This document shows, piece after piece, positions 53,936 through 62,127 of a DNA stretch of 64,000 nucleotides. The stretch covers positions 2,728,001 to 2,792,000 of the forward strand of contig NZ_CP101464.1 in the NCBI RefSeq assembly GCF_024362365.1, given 5' to 3'. The stretch is from Janibacter sp. CX7 (GTDB taxonomy: Bacteria; Actinomycetota; Actinomycetes; Actinomycetales; Dermatophilaceae). The notes below the pieces were generated by a model. That model saw only the letters and a program-made list of their open reading frames with translations, was not told the origin of the DNA and searched no databases. Position numbers and translations under genes: made by a program. Every line of letters begins with the position of its first letter. Position 1 is the first letter of the stretch.

Positions 53936-55402
53936 TCAGCCGAGCGTGGCGAAGGGGGCCGCGGCCTCCAGCTCGAAGGCCAGTTCGAGCAGCAGCCGCT
54001 CCTGCCCGGTGCGGGCCGAGAGCATGACGCCGATGGGCCGACCGTCGTCGGTGCGTCCCAACGGCAGCGAGATCGACGGCTGACCGCTCACGTTGTGCAG
54101 CGGGGTGAAGCCGACGTACTGCGGCAGCCGCTCGAAGTGCGTCTCGAAGTCGAGGTCGCCGGAGAGGTAGCCGATGCGCGGGGTTGTGTGCGTCAGGGTC
54201 GGCGTGAGGATGACGTCGACGTCCGGGAAGAGGCGCTGCGACGCGGGGCCGACGGCGGCGAGGCGGGCGAGGTAGAGCGGGGCGCGGTGCAGGCGCTTCT
54301 TCGCTCGCGCCGCGAGGCCGCGGGTGAAGGGGTCGAGCCGCTCGGCGTCGAAGCCGTCGCCGTAGAGGCGGCGCCCCTGCTTCGCCGAGGCGAGGGCGAG
54401 CAGCCCCCAGTAGTCCTCGAAGTCGGTCTTGAAGAAGGCCGGCACCGGCACGTCGACGTCGTCGACGTCGTGACCGAGGCCGTCGAGCAGGCGCCCGACG
54501 CCCTCGACGGCTTCGCGGGTCTGCGAGTCGGTCGCCTGGACGAGCGGCGAGTCGATCATCATGCCGACGCGCAGGCGGCGGTCGGCCGGGCCCTCGACGA
54601 GGCCGACGCGCGGCAGCTTGCGGGCCCGTTGGTGGTCCTCGGCCGCCGCGAGGAATCGCGCGGTGTCGCGGACCGTCCGGGTGAGCACGCCGTTGACGAC
54701 GATCGGGACCGGGGTCTGGTCGGTCGTCGGGTCACCGAGCAGGCGACCGCGGCTCACCTTGAGCCCCACAAGGCCGCAGGCCGCGGCGGGGATGCGGACC
54801 GAGCCACCACCGTCGTTGCCGTGGGCGATGGGCAGGGCACCGGAGGCGACGAGCGCGGCCGCGCCACCGGAGGACCCGCCGGACGAGTAGCCCGTGCCCC
54901 AGGGGTTGCGCGTGACGCGCCCGCCCGGCCGCTCGGTCGTCGCCGTCCAGCCGAAGGGAGGACAGGTCGTCGTCGCGACCGGCACCACGCCGGTGGACAG
55001 GTACTGCCGGACGAAGGCGCCGTCGTCGGTCGCCGGCCGGTCCGGCAGCGCGTCCGAGCCCATGCGCATCGGCAGGCCCGCGACGTGCACGTTGTCCTTG
55101 AAGGCGGTCGGCACCCCGGCGAAGGGGGCGCCCGCCCCCGGTCGGAGTGCGGCGGCCCGGCGACGGGCCCGGTCGGAGTCGAGGACCGTCGTCGCGCCGA
55201 GCTGCCCGTCGACCGCGGCGACGCGGGCGATCGCGGCCTCGACGGCCTCGACCGCGCTGATCCGCCCGGCCCGGATCTCCTCGGCGACACCCGTCGCGTC
55301 GAGCGAGCCGAGCGCGTCGTCGCGATAGGCCGACACCCGGCGGGACTCGTGGTCCTCGCGGACCTCGTCGTGGGGGGCGATGCGGTGGGTGTCGGTGCTC
55401 AT
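53936..55402 (-). CDS. amidase-signature-family hydrolase
   Basis: A 488-residue enzyme of the amidase signature family. The catalytic Lys is K102 in AFKDNVHV, the cis-Ser lies around 177 in GYSSGGSSGGAAAL, and the nucleophile is S201 in HGNDGGGSVRIPA. No signal peptide. It hydrolyses some amide bond; family members include indoleacetamide and acylamide hydrolases, and the specificity is not clear. Its stop abuts the stop of the EEP-domain gene (convergent). Starts at an ATG 55400-55402. Confidence 0.92.
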   Translation of the reverse strand: MSTDTHRIAPHDEVREDHESRRVSAYRDDALGSLDATGVAEEIRAGRISAVEAVEAAIARVAAVDGQLGATTVLDSDRARRRAAALRPGAGAPFAGVPTAFKDNVHVAGLPMRMGSDALPDRPATDDGAFVRQYLSTGVVPVATTTCPPFGWTATTERPGGRVTRNPWGTGYSSGGSSGGAAALVASGALPIAHGNDGGGSVRIPAAACGLVGLKVSRGRLLGDPTTDQTPVPIVVNGVLTRTVRDTARFLAAAEDHQRARKLPRVGLVEGPADRRLRVGMMIDSPLVQATDSQTREAVEGVGRLLDGLGHDVDDVDVPVPAFFKTDFEDYWGLLALASAKQGRRLYGDGFDAERLDPFTRGLAARAKKRLHRAPLYLARLAAVGPASQRLFPDVDVILTPTLTHTTPRIGYLSGDLDFETHFERLPQYVGFTPLHNVSGQPSISLPLGRTDDGRPIGVMLSARTGQERLLLELAFELEAAAPFATLG

Positions 55403-55476
55403 GGGCCCGAGGTTACTTGCGGGTCACGACACGTGCGGCGGACTCCCTTCGCCCGTCCGCCTGCTGGGACGCCGGG

Positions 55477-56052
55477 TCAGACCTCGGTCCGGTGGAAGTT
55501 GGCGAAGGACCGGCTCGCGGTCGGCCCCCGCTGCCCCTGGTAGTGCGATCCGTAGGGCGCGGAGCCGTAGGGGTGCTCGGCCGGCGACGAGAGGCGGAAG
55601 AAGCAGAGCTGGCCGATCTTCATGCCCGGCCACAGGCGGATCGGCAGGGTCGCGACATTGCTCAGCTCGAGCGTCACGTGACCGGAGAACCCGGGGTCGA
55701 CGAAGCCGGCCGTCGCGTGGGTCAGCAGGCCGAGGCGACCGAGCGAGGACTTGCCCTCGACGCGGGCGGCGAGGTCGTCGGGCAGGGTCACCGTCTCGAG
55801 CGTGGAGCCGAGGACGAACTCGCCGGGGTGCAGCACAAAGCCCTCGTCGGGCTCGACCTCGATGAGCCGGGTCAGCTCGGGCTGGTCGGCCGCCGGGTCG
55901 ATGACGGGGTATTTGTGGTTGTCGAAGAGCCGGAAGAACTTGTCCAGCCGCACGTCGACGCTGCTCGGCTGGACCATCGTCGGGTCCCAGGGGTCGAGGA
56001 CGACCCGGCCACCGTCGATCTCGGCGCGGATGTCCCTGTCGGAGAGCAGCAT
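55477..56052 (-). CDS. dcd: dCTP deaminase
   Basis: A 191-residue trimeric nucleotide deaminase that converts dCTP to dUTP, perhaps with dUTPase activity as in the mycobacterial homologue. Signatures: [72 protein letters not shown] (active-site Glu in ELSN), [14 protein letters not shown] at 56050-56052. Ends [10 protein letters not shown]. No obvious operon partners. Confidence 0.96.
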   Translation of the reverse strand: MLLSDRDIRAEIDGGRVVLDPWDPTMVQPSSVDVRLDKFFRLFDNHKYPVIDPAADQPELTRLIEVEPDEGFVLHPGEFVLGSTLETVTLPDDLAARVEGKSSLGRLGLLTHATAGFVDPGFSGHVTLELSNVATLPIRLWPGMKIGQLCFFRLSSPAEHPYGSAPYGSHYQGQRGPTASRSFANFHRTEV

Positions 56053-56078
56053 GGTCCGACCCTAGAGCGCCGCCGGCC

Positions 56079-56783
56079 TCACTGGGTGAAGTTGATGTCG
56101 ACCGGCTCGGTCGGGACGTGGTCGAAGACGACGGCCGTCACCGGAGAGTCCGTACCCCCCGAGCGCTCGAAGGTGACGCCGTCCGACGGATAGGGCTCCC
56201 CCGGCTCCGCCGCCATGTCGACGCCGTCCTCGGGGTCGATGGTCATCGTCGCCCCGATCTCCCAGACGTTCCGCGTCCCCGAGACCGCCCAGAAGCGGAC
56301 CGGTATGCCCTCGGCATTCGTCGCCTTGGTCATCGCCTCCCAGTTCATCTTCGGCGGGATGTCGATGCGCACGCCGCCGTCGGGGAGCAGGTGGACGTGG
56401 TCGTCACGGTAGGTCTCGATGATCTTGCGCTCAGTCGGGTTCGACGGCTCCCACGCCTTGCCCGTGGCGAAGGGGGTGGGGTTGGGGTTGAGGTTGGTCG
56501 GGGCGGCCGAGGAGCTCTGGTCGGAGGTGCTCGCCGGCGGCGCCGGGTCGGGACCACTCGTGGCGACCACGACTCCCCCGGCGACGACGGCGGCGGCCGC
56601 GCCGGCGAGCAGCCACACGCGGCCGCCCCTCCTCCCCCGGGGCTCGGCGTGGGAGCGGGCCCCCTGCACGCGCTCCCACGCTGCCTGCCGCTGCGTCGCG
56701 GTGGGCCCGGGCACGTCGGCCCGCAGCTCGCGCAGCGCGTCCATCTCGGGCCCGTCGAGCAGGCCGATGTCGTCAGTGGTCAT
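56079..56783 (-). CDS. membrane protein encoded with a sigma factor, probable anti-sigma-like protein (copy 2)
   Basis: A 234-residue protein. Cytosolic part 1-65 (LLDGPEMDALRELRADVPGPTATQRQAAWERV, cf. copy 1 AARERLAALDGAD), one membrane helix (VWLLAGAAAAVVAGGVVVA), a Ser/Thr/Pro linker, then an extracytoplasmic domain of ~140 residues (NPTERKIIETYRDDHVHLLPDGGVRIDIPPKMNWEAM) with no Cys. The ATG at 56781-56783 overlaps the end of the sigma frame by 11 bases. Divergent in the outer domain from copy 1, so the two may sense different cues. Role inferred from context only. Confidence 0.65.
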   Translation of the reverse strand: MTTDDIGLLDGPEMDALRELRADVPGPTATQRQAAWERVQGARSHAEPRGRRGGRVWLLAGAAAAVVAGGVVVATSGPDPAPPASTSDQSSSAAPTNLNPNPTPFATGKAWEPSNPTERKIIETYRDDHVHLLPDGGVRIDIPPKMNWEAMTKATNAEGIPVRFWAVSGTRNVWEIGATMTIDPEDGVDMAAEPGEPYPSDGVTFERSGGTDSPVTAVVFDHVPTEPVDINFTQ

Positions 56784-57293
56784 CTCGGGTCCCCCTGGTG
56801 TCGTCGAGCGCGGCCCGCACGATGCGGCGGGCGCGGTGGAGGCGGGAGCGCACGGTCCCGACCGGCAGGTCGAGGGCCTGGGCGACCTCCGCATAGGTGA
56901 GCTCCGCGTGGGCGACGAGCAGCAGCACGTCGCGGTCACCGTCGGAGAGGTCGGCGAGGGCGGTGACGAGCGCCGGGCGGCTCGACTGCGAGTCGACGCG
57001 GTCGATGGCCCGGTCGGTCTCGTCGCCGGCGGTCGCCAGCGGGTCGACGCCGGTGCGGGCCCAGGCCCGATAGGCGCGGACCTCCTCGCGGTGGTGCCGG
57101 GAGAGCAGGTTGCTCGCGATGCCGAAGATCCAGCCGCGCAGCACCCTCGCTCCGGGTCGAAGGTGTGACCCCTCGCGACCGCCTGCACGAAGGTCTCGCT
57201 CGCCAGGTCCTCCGCGACGTCGGCCGGCACCCGCCGGGCGAGGTAGCGGTAGACGTCGGCGTGGTGCCGGTCGAAGACCTCGTCGATCGGCAC
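56773..57293 (-). pseudogene. ECF sigma factor interrupted by a single-base frameshift (copy 2)
   Basis: A paralogue of the sigma factor at 52260. From the GTG at 57291-57293 the frame reads IDEVFDRHHADVYRYLARRVPADVAEDLASETFVQAVARGHTFDPERG, then loses the family pattern. In the next frame the pattern resumes as GWIFGIASNLLSRHHREEVRAYRAW and continues through LTYAEVAQALDLPVGTVRSRLHRARR. Comparison with copy 1 (FDPTKG..RAWLFGIATNLLAKH) shows that adding one G to the run that reads CCC at 57144-57146 on the plus strand would restore FDPERGVLRGWIFGIAS. It is either a recent mutation or a sequencing/assembly error. The start is weak: the G-rich sequence before the GTG abuts it. Confidence 0.85.
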
Positions 57294-57394
57294 TCCCCCG
57301 ATGCTCGGCGGCCGTCACAGCGCCCTGACCTGCCCCATCGGCGCCCTCCCTGTCTGCGTCCCCAGTGTGCTCACACCTGTACTTGCCCGCAGGG

Positions 57395-57419
57395 CGAAGG
57401 GGGGTTCACGCCCCCTTCG
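57395..57419. repeat. inverted CGAAGGG pair upstream of repeat copy A
   Basis: CGAAGGGGGG and CCCCCTTCG are separated by six bases (TTCACG), in a region where both flanking genes start rather than end. Confidence 0.6.
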
Positions 57420-57421
57420 TC

Positions 57422-57470
57422 GGTCGATGTCGATGGGTGACCCCCAGCGCACCCGGATACATCGACTCAG
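57422..57470 (+). repeat. 49-bp intergenic repeat, copy A
   Basis: It matches copy B (58245-58293) at 42 of 49 positions, both in the same orientation and both immediately preceded by CCCTTCG. The core GGGTGAC..CCAGCGCACCC..GATACATC is best conserved. Its dyad symmetry is weaker than in copy B. Confidence 0.75.
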
Positions 57471-57527
57471 GGCACTTTGGCTGACGGATGACTGAACCTC
57501 TGGAAACTCTCCACGCCTTTTCCCCCG

Positions 57528-57543
57528 GTTACTGCAAAGTAAC
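57528..57543. promoter_or_regulatory. inverted repeat in the promoter of the Tat-secreted protein
   Basis: GTTACT-GCAA-AGTAAC, a perfect 6-bp dyad about 90 bp before the ATG. It lies in a less GC-rich stretch with GGTAATGT following, which could be part of a promoter. The regulator is unknown. Confidence 0.4.
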
Positions 57544-57633
57544 GGTAATGTCCTCAGCGATCACGGCCGATCACGAGAGCGCAACGGAGCGTTTCGCCCT
57601 CCCCGGGCCGACCACCAATGGGAGGGAACCCGT

Positions 57634-58173
57634 ATGACCCCGCAGACGCCCAGCCGTCGCACCATCGTCAAGGGAGCGGCCTGGTCCGCCCCCGTCGTCA
57701 CCATCGCCGCCGCGGCCCCCTCGCTCGCGGCGTCGACGACCGCGCCGCACGACCTGTCGACGTCGGTGCCCGGCAGCGGCAACCGCATCTCGGCCACCCA
57801 GATCGACATCTCGGCCACCGAGTTCATCAACACCGGCACGGAGACCATCGAGGGCATCACTGTCGTCTTCTCGGCGAGTGACGGCCAGAAGATCAATGAC
57901 GTCCAGGTCTTCGGCCAGCCCATCGAGAACCTCGCGGTAGGCGCGACGATCTCTGGCGAGGGGACCTCGGTCGTCACCCTCATGCTCGCCCCGGGCACCC
58001 AGCTCGGTCAGGTCACGATCGCCCCGGACGGCGGGAGTTACAAGTCCCCCGCCGGGCAGACCCTGATCCTCGACAGCAGCATCGGCTTCACCCTCACCAC
58101 GACCGTGTCCGCGACGAACGCCAAGCCCGGTGACGTCTCCTTCGAGAACGTCACCCAGGTCCCGGCCGCCTGA
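57634..58173 (+). CDS. Tat-exported protein of unknown function
   Basis: A 179-residue protein. The N-terminus is a twin-arginine signal: SRRTIVKGAAWSAPVVTIAAAAPSLAAS, with cleavage probably after SLA-A. The mature part is a small beta-rich domain (DISATEFINTGTETIEGITVVFSASDGQKINDVQVFG, LMLAPGTQLGQVTIAPDGGSYKSPAG) with no catalytic motif and no Cys. Such proteins with SRRxxxKGAAWxxPxV signals are widespread in actinobacteria and uncharacterised. GGAGGG lies 10 bases before the ATG. It stands alone between two copies of the 49-bp repeat. Confidence 0.82.
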   Translation: MTPQTPSRRTIVKGAAWSAPVVTIAAAAPSLAASTTAPHDLSTSVPGSGNRISATQIDISATEFINTGTETIEGITVVFSASDGQKINDVQVFGQPIENLAVGATISGEGTSVVTLMLAPGTQLGQVTIAPDGGSYKSPAGQTLILDSSIGFTLTTTVSATNAKPGDVSFENVTQVPAA

Positions 58174-58186
58174 CGCCAGCACCACC

Positions 58187-58222
58187 GACGAGGGCCGCAC
58201 CCACCCGGTGCGGCCCTTCGTC
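58187..58222 (+). terminator. terminator of the Tat-exported protein gene
   Basis: GACGAGGGCCGCACC and GGTGCGGCCCTTCGTC pair around a four-base loop with one G-T pair, 13 bp after the stop. Confidence 0.85.
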
Positions 58223-58244
58223 ATGCCTAGCCCTCCCCTTCGCC

Positions 58245-58293
58245 GGTCGATGTATGTGGGTGACCTCCAGCGCACCCAGATACATCAACCCAG
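58245..58293 (+). repeat. 49-bp intergenic repeat, copy B
   Basis: Same orientation as copy A at 57422 (42/49 identical). Internally palindromic: GATGTATGTGGGTG at 58249-58262 pairs at 13 of 14 positions with 58273-58286 around a 10-base loop. Confidence 0.78.
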
Positions 58294-58310
58294 CCCCTCG
58301 CGCGCACAAA

Positions 58311-58351
58311 GCCCTCGGCCGCGACACCGGGCAGGTGTTGCGGCCGAGGGC
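58311..58351 (-). terminator. terminator of tRNA-Gly
   Basis: GCCCTCGGCCGC and GCGGCCGAGGGC form a perfect 12-bp stem with a loop containing a further small pairing, seven bases beyond the tRNA 3' end. Confidence 0.85.
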
Positions 58352-58357
58352 TGTCCG

Positions 58358-58428
58358 AGCCGGTGACGGGAATCGAACCCGCGTGTCCAGCTTGGGAAGC
58401 TGGCGCTCTACCATTGAGCTACACCGGC
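58358..58428 (-). tRNA. tRNA-Gly (anticodon CCC)
   Basis: A 71-nt cloverleaf: acceptor GCCGGTG/CACCGGC, D-arm GCTC..GAGC, anticodon stem CCAGC/GCTGG with loop TTCCCAA (anticodon CCC), T-loop TTCGATT, discriminator T. CCA is not encoded. Confidence 0.95.
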
Positions 58429-58537
58429 GCGCGAGGCGCAGGCGACATGCTAACCCACGGTCAGCGGCTCGCCGGCACCGACTCCCCCTTCGTCGTCGTG
58501 GGTGCACCGAGGCCCCGCGGGATGTTTGGATGACCGG

Positions 58538-59401
58538 ATGAGCACCGAGTGGGACGAGCGCACCGAGGCGCCGATCGTCGAGGCCGCGAGCTTCGCCGAG
58601 GCGCCGCTGCCGGAGGCCGGAGAGCGGCAGCTGACCCGGCTGACCCACCCGGACGACCCGCGACTGACGGTCGAGACCCTCCTGCTGCGGCGCGACCACC
58701 CCGACCTGGTCGTCGTGCTCCACGGCGCCCTCGTGCGCAAGGACACGACCCTGCCGCGCTTCGAGTGGCTGCGCACGCTGCGCGACCGCCCCGAGAACCT
58801 CCTCTTCGTCTCCGACCCGTCGCTCGCGGTCGACCAGGCGATCCCGCTGGCCTGGTACATCGGGCCACAGGAGCACGACGTCACCGCGCGCCTCGCCGAC
58901 GAGGTCGCCGCGCTCGCCGGTCGCCTCGGCACGGCCCGCACCGTCTTCACCGGCAGCAGCGGTGGCGGCTACGCCTCGCTGGCCCTCGCGGCCCGAACGC
59001 CGGCGTCGCTCGCGGTCTCCTTCTCCCCGCAGACCCGCGTCTCCCGCTACGAGCACATGCCGGTGAAGATCTTCCGCACCCGGCTCTTCCCCGAGCACGC
59101 CGACATGGACTCGGTCGAGGCCGCGCACCGCGACCGCGTCGACCTCACCCACCGGTGGGCGGCCGGACCGGACCAGCCCGACGCCTTCGTGCGTCTCGTG
59201 CACAACAGCGGCGACCCGGGGCACCTCGAGGACCACGTGCAGCCCTTCCTGCGCGCAGCGGGCGTCGACCCCGACGCCGCCGACGGGCCCCGCTTCTCCC
59301 TCGTCTTCGACGACTTCGCGCAGGGGCACTCGCCGCCGCGGCCGGCCCAGATGCGCGACCAGCTCGACGCGGCCCTGGCCTGGCACGACTCCGTGCGCTG
59401 A
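58538..59401 (+). CDS. putative alpha/beta-hydrolase-fold protein of unknown substrate
   Basis: A 287-residue cytosolic protein. A nucleophile-elbow-like FTGSSGGGYASLALAA is seen near residues 136-150, and LVVVLHGAL upstream resembles the strand and oxyanion loop of alpha/beta hydrolases; H candidates are in FAQGHSPP near the C-terminus. The remainder does not match a family I can name. The ATG at 58538 is chosen; the next upstream start overlaps no ribosome-binding site. A 36-bp perfect palindrome follows 21 bp after the stop. Confidence 0.65.
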   Translation: MSTEWDERTEAPIVEAASFAEAPLPEAGERQLTRLTHPDDPRLTVETLLLRRDHPDLVVVLHGALVRKDTTLPRFEWLRTLRDRPENLLFVSDPSLAVDQAIPLAWYIGPQEHDVTARLADEVAALAGRLGTARTVFTGSSGGGYASLALAARTPASLAVSFSPQTRVSRYEHMPVKIFRTRLFPEHADMDSVEAAHRDRVDLTHRWAAGPDQPDAFVRLVHNSGDPGHLEDHVQPFLRAAGVDPDAADGPRFSLVFDDFAQGHSPPRPAQMRDQLDAALAWHDSVR

Positions 59402-59422
59402 GCCGGCCACCTCGGCAGGTGA

Positions 59423-59458
59423 GCTCACCCACCTTCGTCATGACGAAGGTGGGTGAGC
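59423..59458. terminator. 36-bp perfect palindrome after the hydrolase-like gene
   Basis: The two 18-bp arms (GCTCACCCACCTTCGTCA and its complement) meet with no loop. It acts most likely as a terminator for the gene ending at 59401. A loopless palindrome would form a cruciform or fold with a few unpaired bases. Confidence 0.8.
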
Positions 59459-59531
59459 TGCGTTGTGCGTCAGGTCACCTGCCGTTCGCTTGCCCCAGCA
59501 AGCGCACCGGGGAGAGGATGAACCGAACGCA

Positions 59532-59551
59532 CAGTAAGCGCTTGCTTACTG
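59532..59551. promoter_or_regulatory. probable TetR-type operator upstream of the FadE5-like gene
   Basis: CAGTAAGC-GCTT-GCTTACTG is a perfect 8-bp dyad in a 20-bp site, the size and style of operators for TetR-family repressors of fatty-acid genes. It lies 55 bp before the ATG, over the likely promoter. No TetR gene is in the window. Confidence 0.7.
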
Positions 59552-59606
59552 TCTTGTCCCCAGCGTCGGGCAGGCCCGGCGCACGACACGACCAGGAGAC
59601 GCCTGC

Positions 59607-61478
59607 ATGGGTCACTACAAGAGCAACCTGCGCGACATCGAGTTCAACCTCTTCGAGGTCTTCGGTCGCGACGAGGTCCTGGGCCAGGGCCCCTACGAGG
59701 CGGTCGACGCCGACACCGCGCGCGAGATGCTCAAGGAGTACGCGCGTCTGGCCGAGAACGAGCTCGCCGAGTCCTTCGCCGACGCCGACCGCAACCCCCC
59801 GGTCTTCGACCCCGAGACCTCGTCCGTGGCGATGCCCGAGTCCTTCAAGAAGTCCTACAAGGCCTTCCAGGACGCCGGCTTCTGGTCGCTCGACCTGCCC
59901 GAGGAGCTCGACGGCACCGTCGCTCCCCCGTCGCTGCGCTGGGCGATGAACGAGCTCGTCCTCGGCGCCAACCCGGCCATCGGCATGTTCGGCGCGAGCT
60001 ACTCCTTCGCCAAGCTGCTCTTCCTGCTCGGCAACGACGAGCAGAAGAAGCTCGCGAAGTGGATCGCGGAGAAGGGCTGGCACTGCACCATGGTGCTCAC
60101 CGAGCCCGACGCCGGTTCCGACGTCGGGGCCGGCCGGACCAAGGCCACCGACAACGGTGACGGCACCTGGAACATCGAGGGCGTCAAGCGCTTCATCACC
60201 TCGGCCGAGTCGGACATGACCGACAACGTCGTCCACTTCGTCCTCGCCCGCCCCGAGGGCGCCGGCCCGGGCACCAAGGGCCTGAGCCTCTTCATCCTCA
60301 CCAAGTACGCGGTCGACCTCGAGACCGGCGAGCTCGGCGAGCGCAACGGCGTCTACGTCACCAACGTCGAGAAGAAGATGGGCCTGAAGGTCTCGACGAC
60401 CTGCGAGGTCACCTTCGGCGAGAAGCACGCCGCCGTCGGCACCCTCTTCGGCGACGTCCACGACGGCATCGCGCAGATGTTCCGCGTCATCGAGAACGCC
60501 CGGATGATGGTCGGCACCAAGGCCATCGCCACCCTCTCGACCGGCTACCTCAACGCGCTCGAGTACGCCAAGGAGCGCGTCCAGGGCGCCGACCTGACGA
60601 CGCCGGCCAAGGACGCCCCGCGCGTGACGATCACCCACCACCCCGACGTGCGCCGCAGCCTCATGCTGCAGAAGGCCTACGCCGAGGGCCTGCGAGCGCT
60701 CGTCACGCTCACCTCGAGCCAGCAGGACACCGTCGACCTCGAGCAGCTCGCCACGGGCAGCGAGGCGATCGCCGACGACTCCCCCGCCGCGATGGCCAAC
60801 CGGGTCAACGACCTGCTCCTGCCGATCGTCAAGGGCCTGGGCTCCGAGCGGGCATGGACCCTCCTCGGCACCGAGTCGCTGCAGACCTTCGGTGGCTCCG
60901 GCTTCCTGCAGGAGTACCCGATCGAGCAGTACGTCCGCGACGCGAAGATCGACACCCTCTACGAGGGCACGACGGCCATCCAGGGCCAGGACTTCTTCTT
61001 CCGCAAGATCGTGCGTGACAACGGCCAGGCGCTGGGTCACATCGCGATGCAGATCCAGGAGTTCGCCCAGGACGTCGACGCGCAGGGCGGCGCGCTCAAG
61101 CACGAGCGCGAGCTGCTCGGCCAGGGCCTGGAGAACGTCCAGGGCATCCTCGGCGCGATGTTCCAGGCGCTCATGGCCTCCGACCCCAAGCAGGAGGGCT
61201 CTGACGTCACCAACATCTACAAGGTCGGCCAGAACACCTCGCGTCTGCTGCTCGGTGCCGGTGACCTCGTCGTCGGCTGGCTGCTGCTGCGCCAGGCCGC
61301 CGTCGCCACCGAGGCCCTCGAGGCCGGCGCGGAGGGCAAGGACAAGGACTTCTACACGGGCAAGGTCGCCGCGGCGAGCTTCTTCGCCAAGAACGTCCTG
61401 CCGCTTCTCGCCGGCGAGCGCGCCATCGCGGAGGCCACGGACAACACCCTGATGGACGTGCCCGAGACGGCCTTCTGA
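59607..61478 (+). CDS. long acyl-CoA dehydrogenase of the FadE5/AidB-like class
   Basis: A 623-residue FAD enzyme, matching FadE5 (Rv0244c) and other ~600-residue dehydrogenases in length and motifs: [26 protein letters not shown] at the start, [30 protein letters not shown] region, [28 protein letters not shown] with catalytic E453, and a ~150-residue C-terminal domain absent from short dehydrogenases. It oxidises acyl-CoA and passes electrons to ETF. The TetR-like site at 59532 is the likely control. The ATG follows GGAGACGCCTGC. Confidence 0.94.
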   Translation: MGHYKSNLRDIEFNLFEVFGRDEVLGQGPYEAVDADTAREMLKEYARLAENELAESFADADRNPPVFDPETSSVAMPESFKKSYKAFQDAGFWSLDLPEELDGTVAPPSLRWAMNELVLGANPAIGMFGASYSFAKLLFLLGNDEQKKLAKWIAEKGWHCTMVLTEPDAGSDVGAGRTKATDNGDGTWNIEGVKRFITSAESDMTDNVVHFVLARPEGAGPGTKGLSLFILTKYAVDLETGELGERNGVYVTNVEKKMGLKVSTTCEVTFGEKHAAVGTLFGDVHDGIAQMFRVIENARMMVGTKAIATLSTGYLNALEYAKERVQGADLTTPAKDAPRVTITHHPDVRRSLMLQKAYAEGLRALVTLTSSQQDTVDLEQLATGSEAIADDSPAAMANRVNDLLLPIVKGLGSERAWTLLGTESLQTFGGSGFLQEYPIEQYVRDAKIDTLYEGTTAIQGQDFFFRKIVRDNGQALGHIAMQIQEFAQDVDAQGGALKHERELLGQGLENVQGILGAMFQALMASDPKQEGSDVTNIYKVGQNTSRLLLGAGDLVVGWLLLRQAAVATEALEAGAEGKDKDFYTGKVAAASFFAKNVLPLLAGERAIAEATDNTLMDVPETAF

Positions 61479-61508
61479 GTCACCTCTCCCCCAGGAGACC
61501 CCACCAGA

Positions 61509-61550
61509 CCGAAGGGGGCTTCCCGCCAGCTGGCGGGAAGCCCCCTTCGG
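61509..61550 (+). terminator. 42-bp perfect palindromic terminator
   Basis: Two 21-bp arms, beginning CCGAAGGGGGCTTCCCGCC, are exactly complementary with no loop. It lies 30 bp after the FadE5-like stop and before the convergent gene at 61566. Confidence 0.9.
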
Positions 61551-61565
61551 GCGTGTCCGGGGCGG

Positions 61566-61769
61566 TCAGTAGCGACGGTCGTCGCGCACGACCGTCTCGC
61601 GACGGCGGTTGGTGAAGAGGAAGCTGAGGATGATCGCCAGGGCGCCCAGGGCGATGGCGATCCAGCCGATGGCGTTGAGGTCCAGACCCGCGATGGACAT
61701 GTCGCCGTTGTAGGCGAAGACGATGACCAGACCCACGAGCAGCAGGAAGATGCCGGCTCCGATGTACAT
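61566..61769 (-). CDS. small membrane protein, DUF6458-like
   Basis: A 67-residue protein with two hydrophobic segments: MYIGAGIFLLLVGLVIVFAY and IGWIAIALGALAIILSFLF, followed by a basic tail (TNRRRETVVRDDRRY). The start MxIGxGIFLLxxGxxxxFA is typical of a widespread actinobacterial small protein family of unknown role. The ATG at 61767-61769 follows GGAGAAACGCAC. Confidence 0.8.
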   Translation of the reverse strand: MYIGAGIFLLLVGLVIVFAYNGDMSIAGLDLNAIGWIAIALGALAIILSFLFTNRRRETVVRDDRRY

Positions 61770-61792
61770 GTGCGTTTCTCCTTGTCCCCGGC

Positions 61793-61993
61793 TCAGAGCC
61801 GGCTGTCGGTCTCGGTGATGTCGACCCGCTCGGCCGGCTGGTGCCGGCCGCGAGGGTCCGCCGGGTCGGTGCGGACCGACAGGCGGGTCGGCACGTCGCG
61901 GCGGCGACGGGGTCGGTCGACGAGGTAGAAGCCCACGAGCATGAGCAGGCTGAAGACCACGATGAAGATCCAGAACAGGGCTTCGCCACCCAT
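61793..61993 (-). CDS. small single-pass membrane protein of unknown function
   Basis: A 66-residue protein (MGGEALFWIFIVVFSLLMLVGFYLVDRPRRRR...), one N-terminal membrane helix with a basic cytosolic tail ending ERVDITETDSRL. The ATG at 61991-61993 has GGGAG eight bases before it and is preferred over an upstream GTG. It precedes the DUF6458-like gene by 23 bp and is probably co-transcribed with it. Not recognised as a named family. Confidence 0.6.
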   Translation of the reverse strand: MGGEALFWIFIVVFSLLMLVGFYLVDRPRRRRDVPTRLSVRTDPADPRGRHQPAERVDITETDSRL

Positions 61994-62127
61994 GGGGCCC
62001 ACTCCCTTCGATCGGCGTTTCAGCCCAGACTAGCGCCGGGGACGGGGCACACTCGGAGGTGACGCCACGCGTCACACCCGCACCACCCGTCACTGATGGA
62101 TGTCACCGCCTCGCCCCTGGAGTCCCC

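Larger units (their letters stand above)
57294..57633. promoter_or_regulatory. 340-bp intergenic region: sigma promoter, repeat elements and Tat-protein promoter
   Basis: No gene is supported here. It holds, in order, the upstream region of the sigma copy 2, an inverted CGAAGGG pair (57395-57419), a 49-bp repeat (57422-57470), an AT-rich stretch with a perfect 6-bp dyad (57528-57543) and the ribosome-binding site of the Tat-secreted protein. Confidence 0.7.

Noticed and set aside
57426..57495. Short frames such as MSMGDPQRTRIH and MYVGDLQRTQIH
   Set aside because: They arise from the 49-bp repeat and lack a ribosome-binding site and codon bias.
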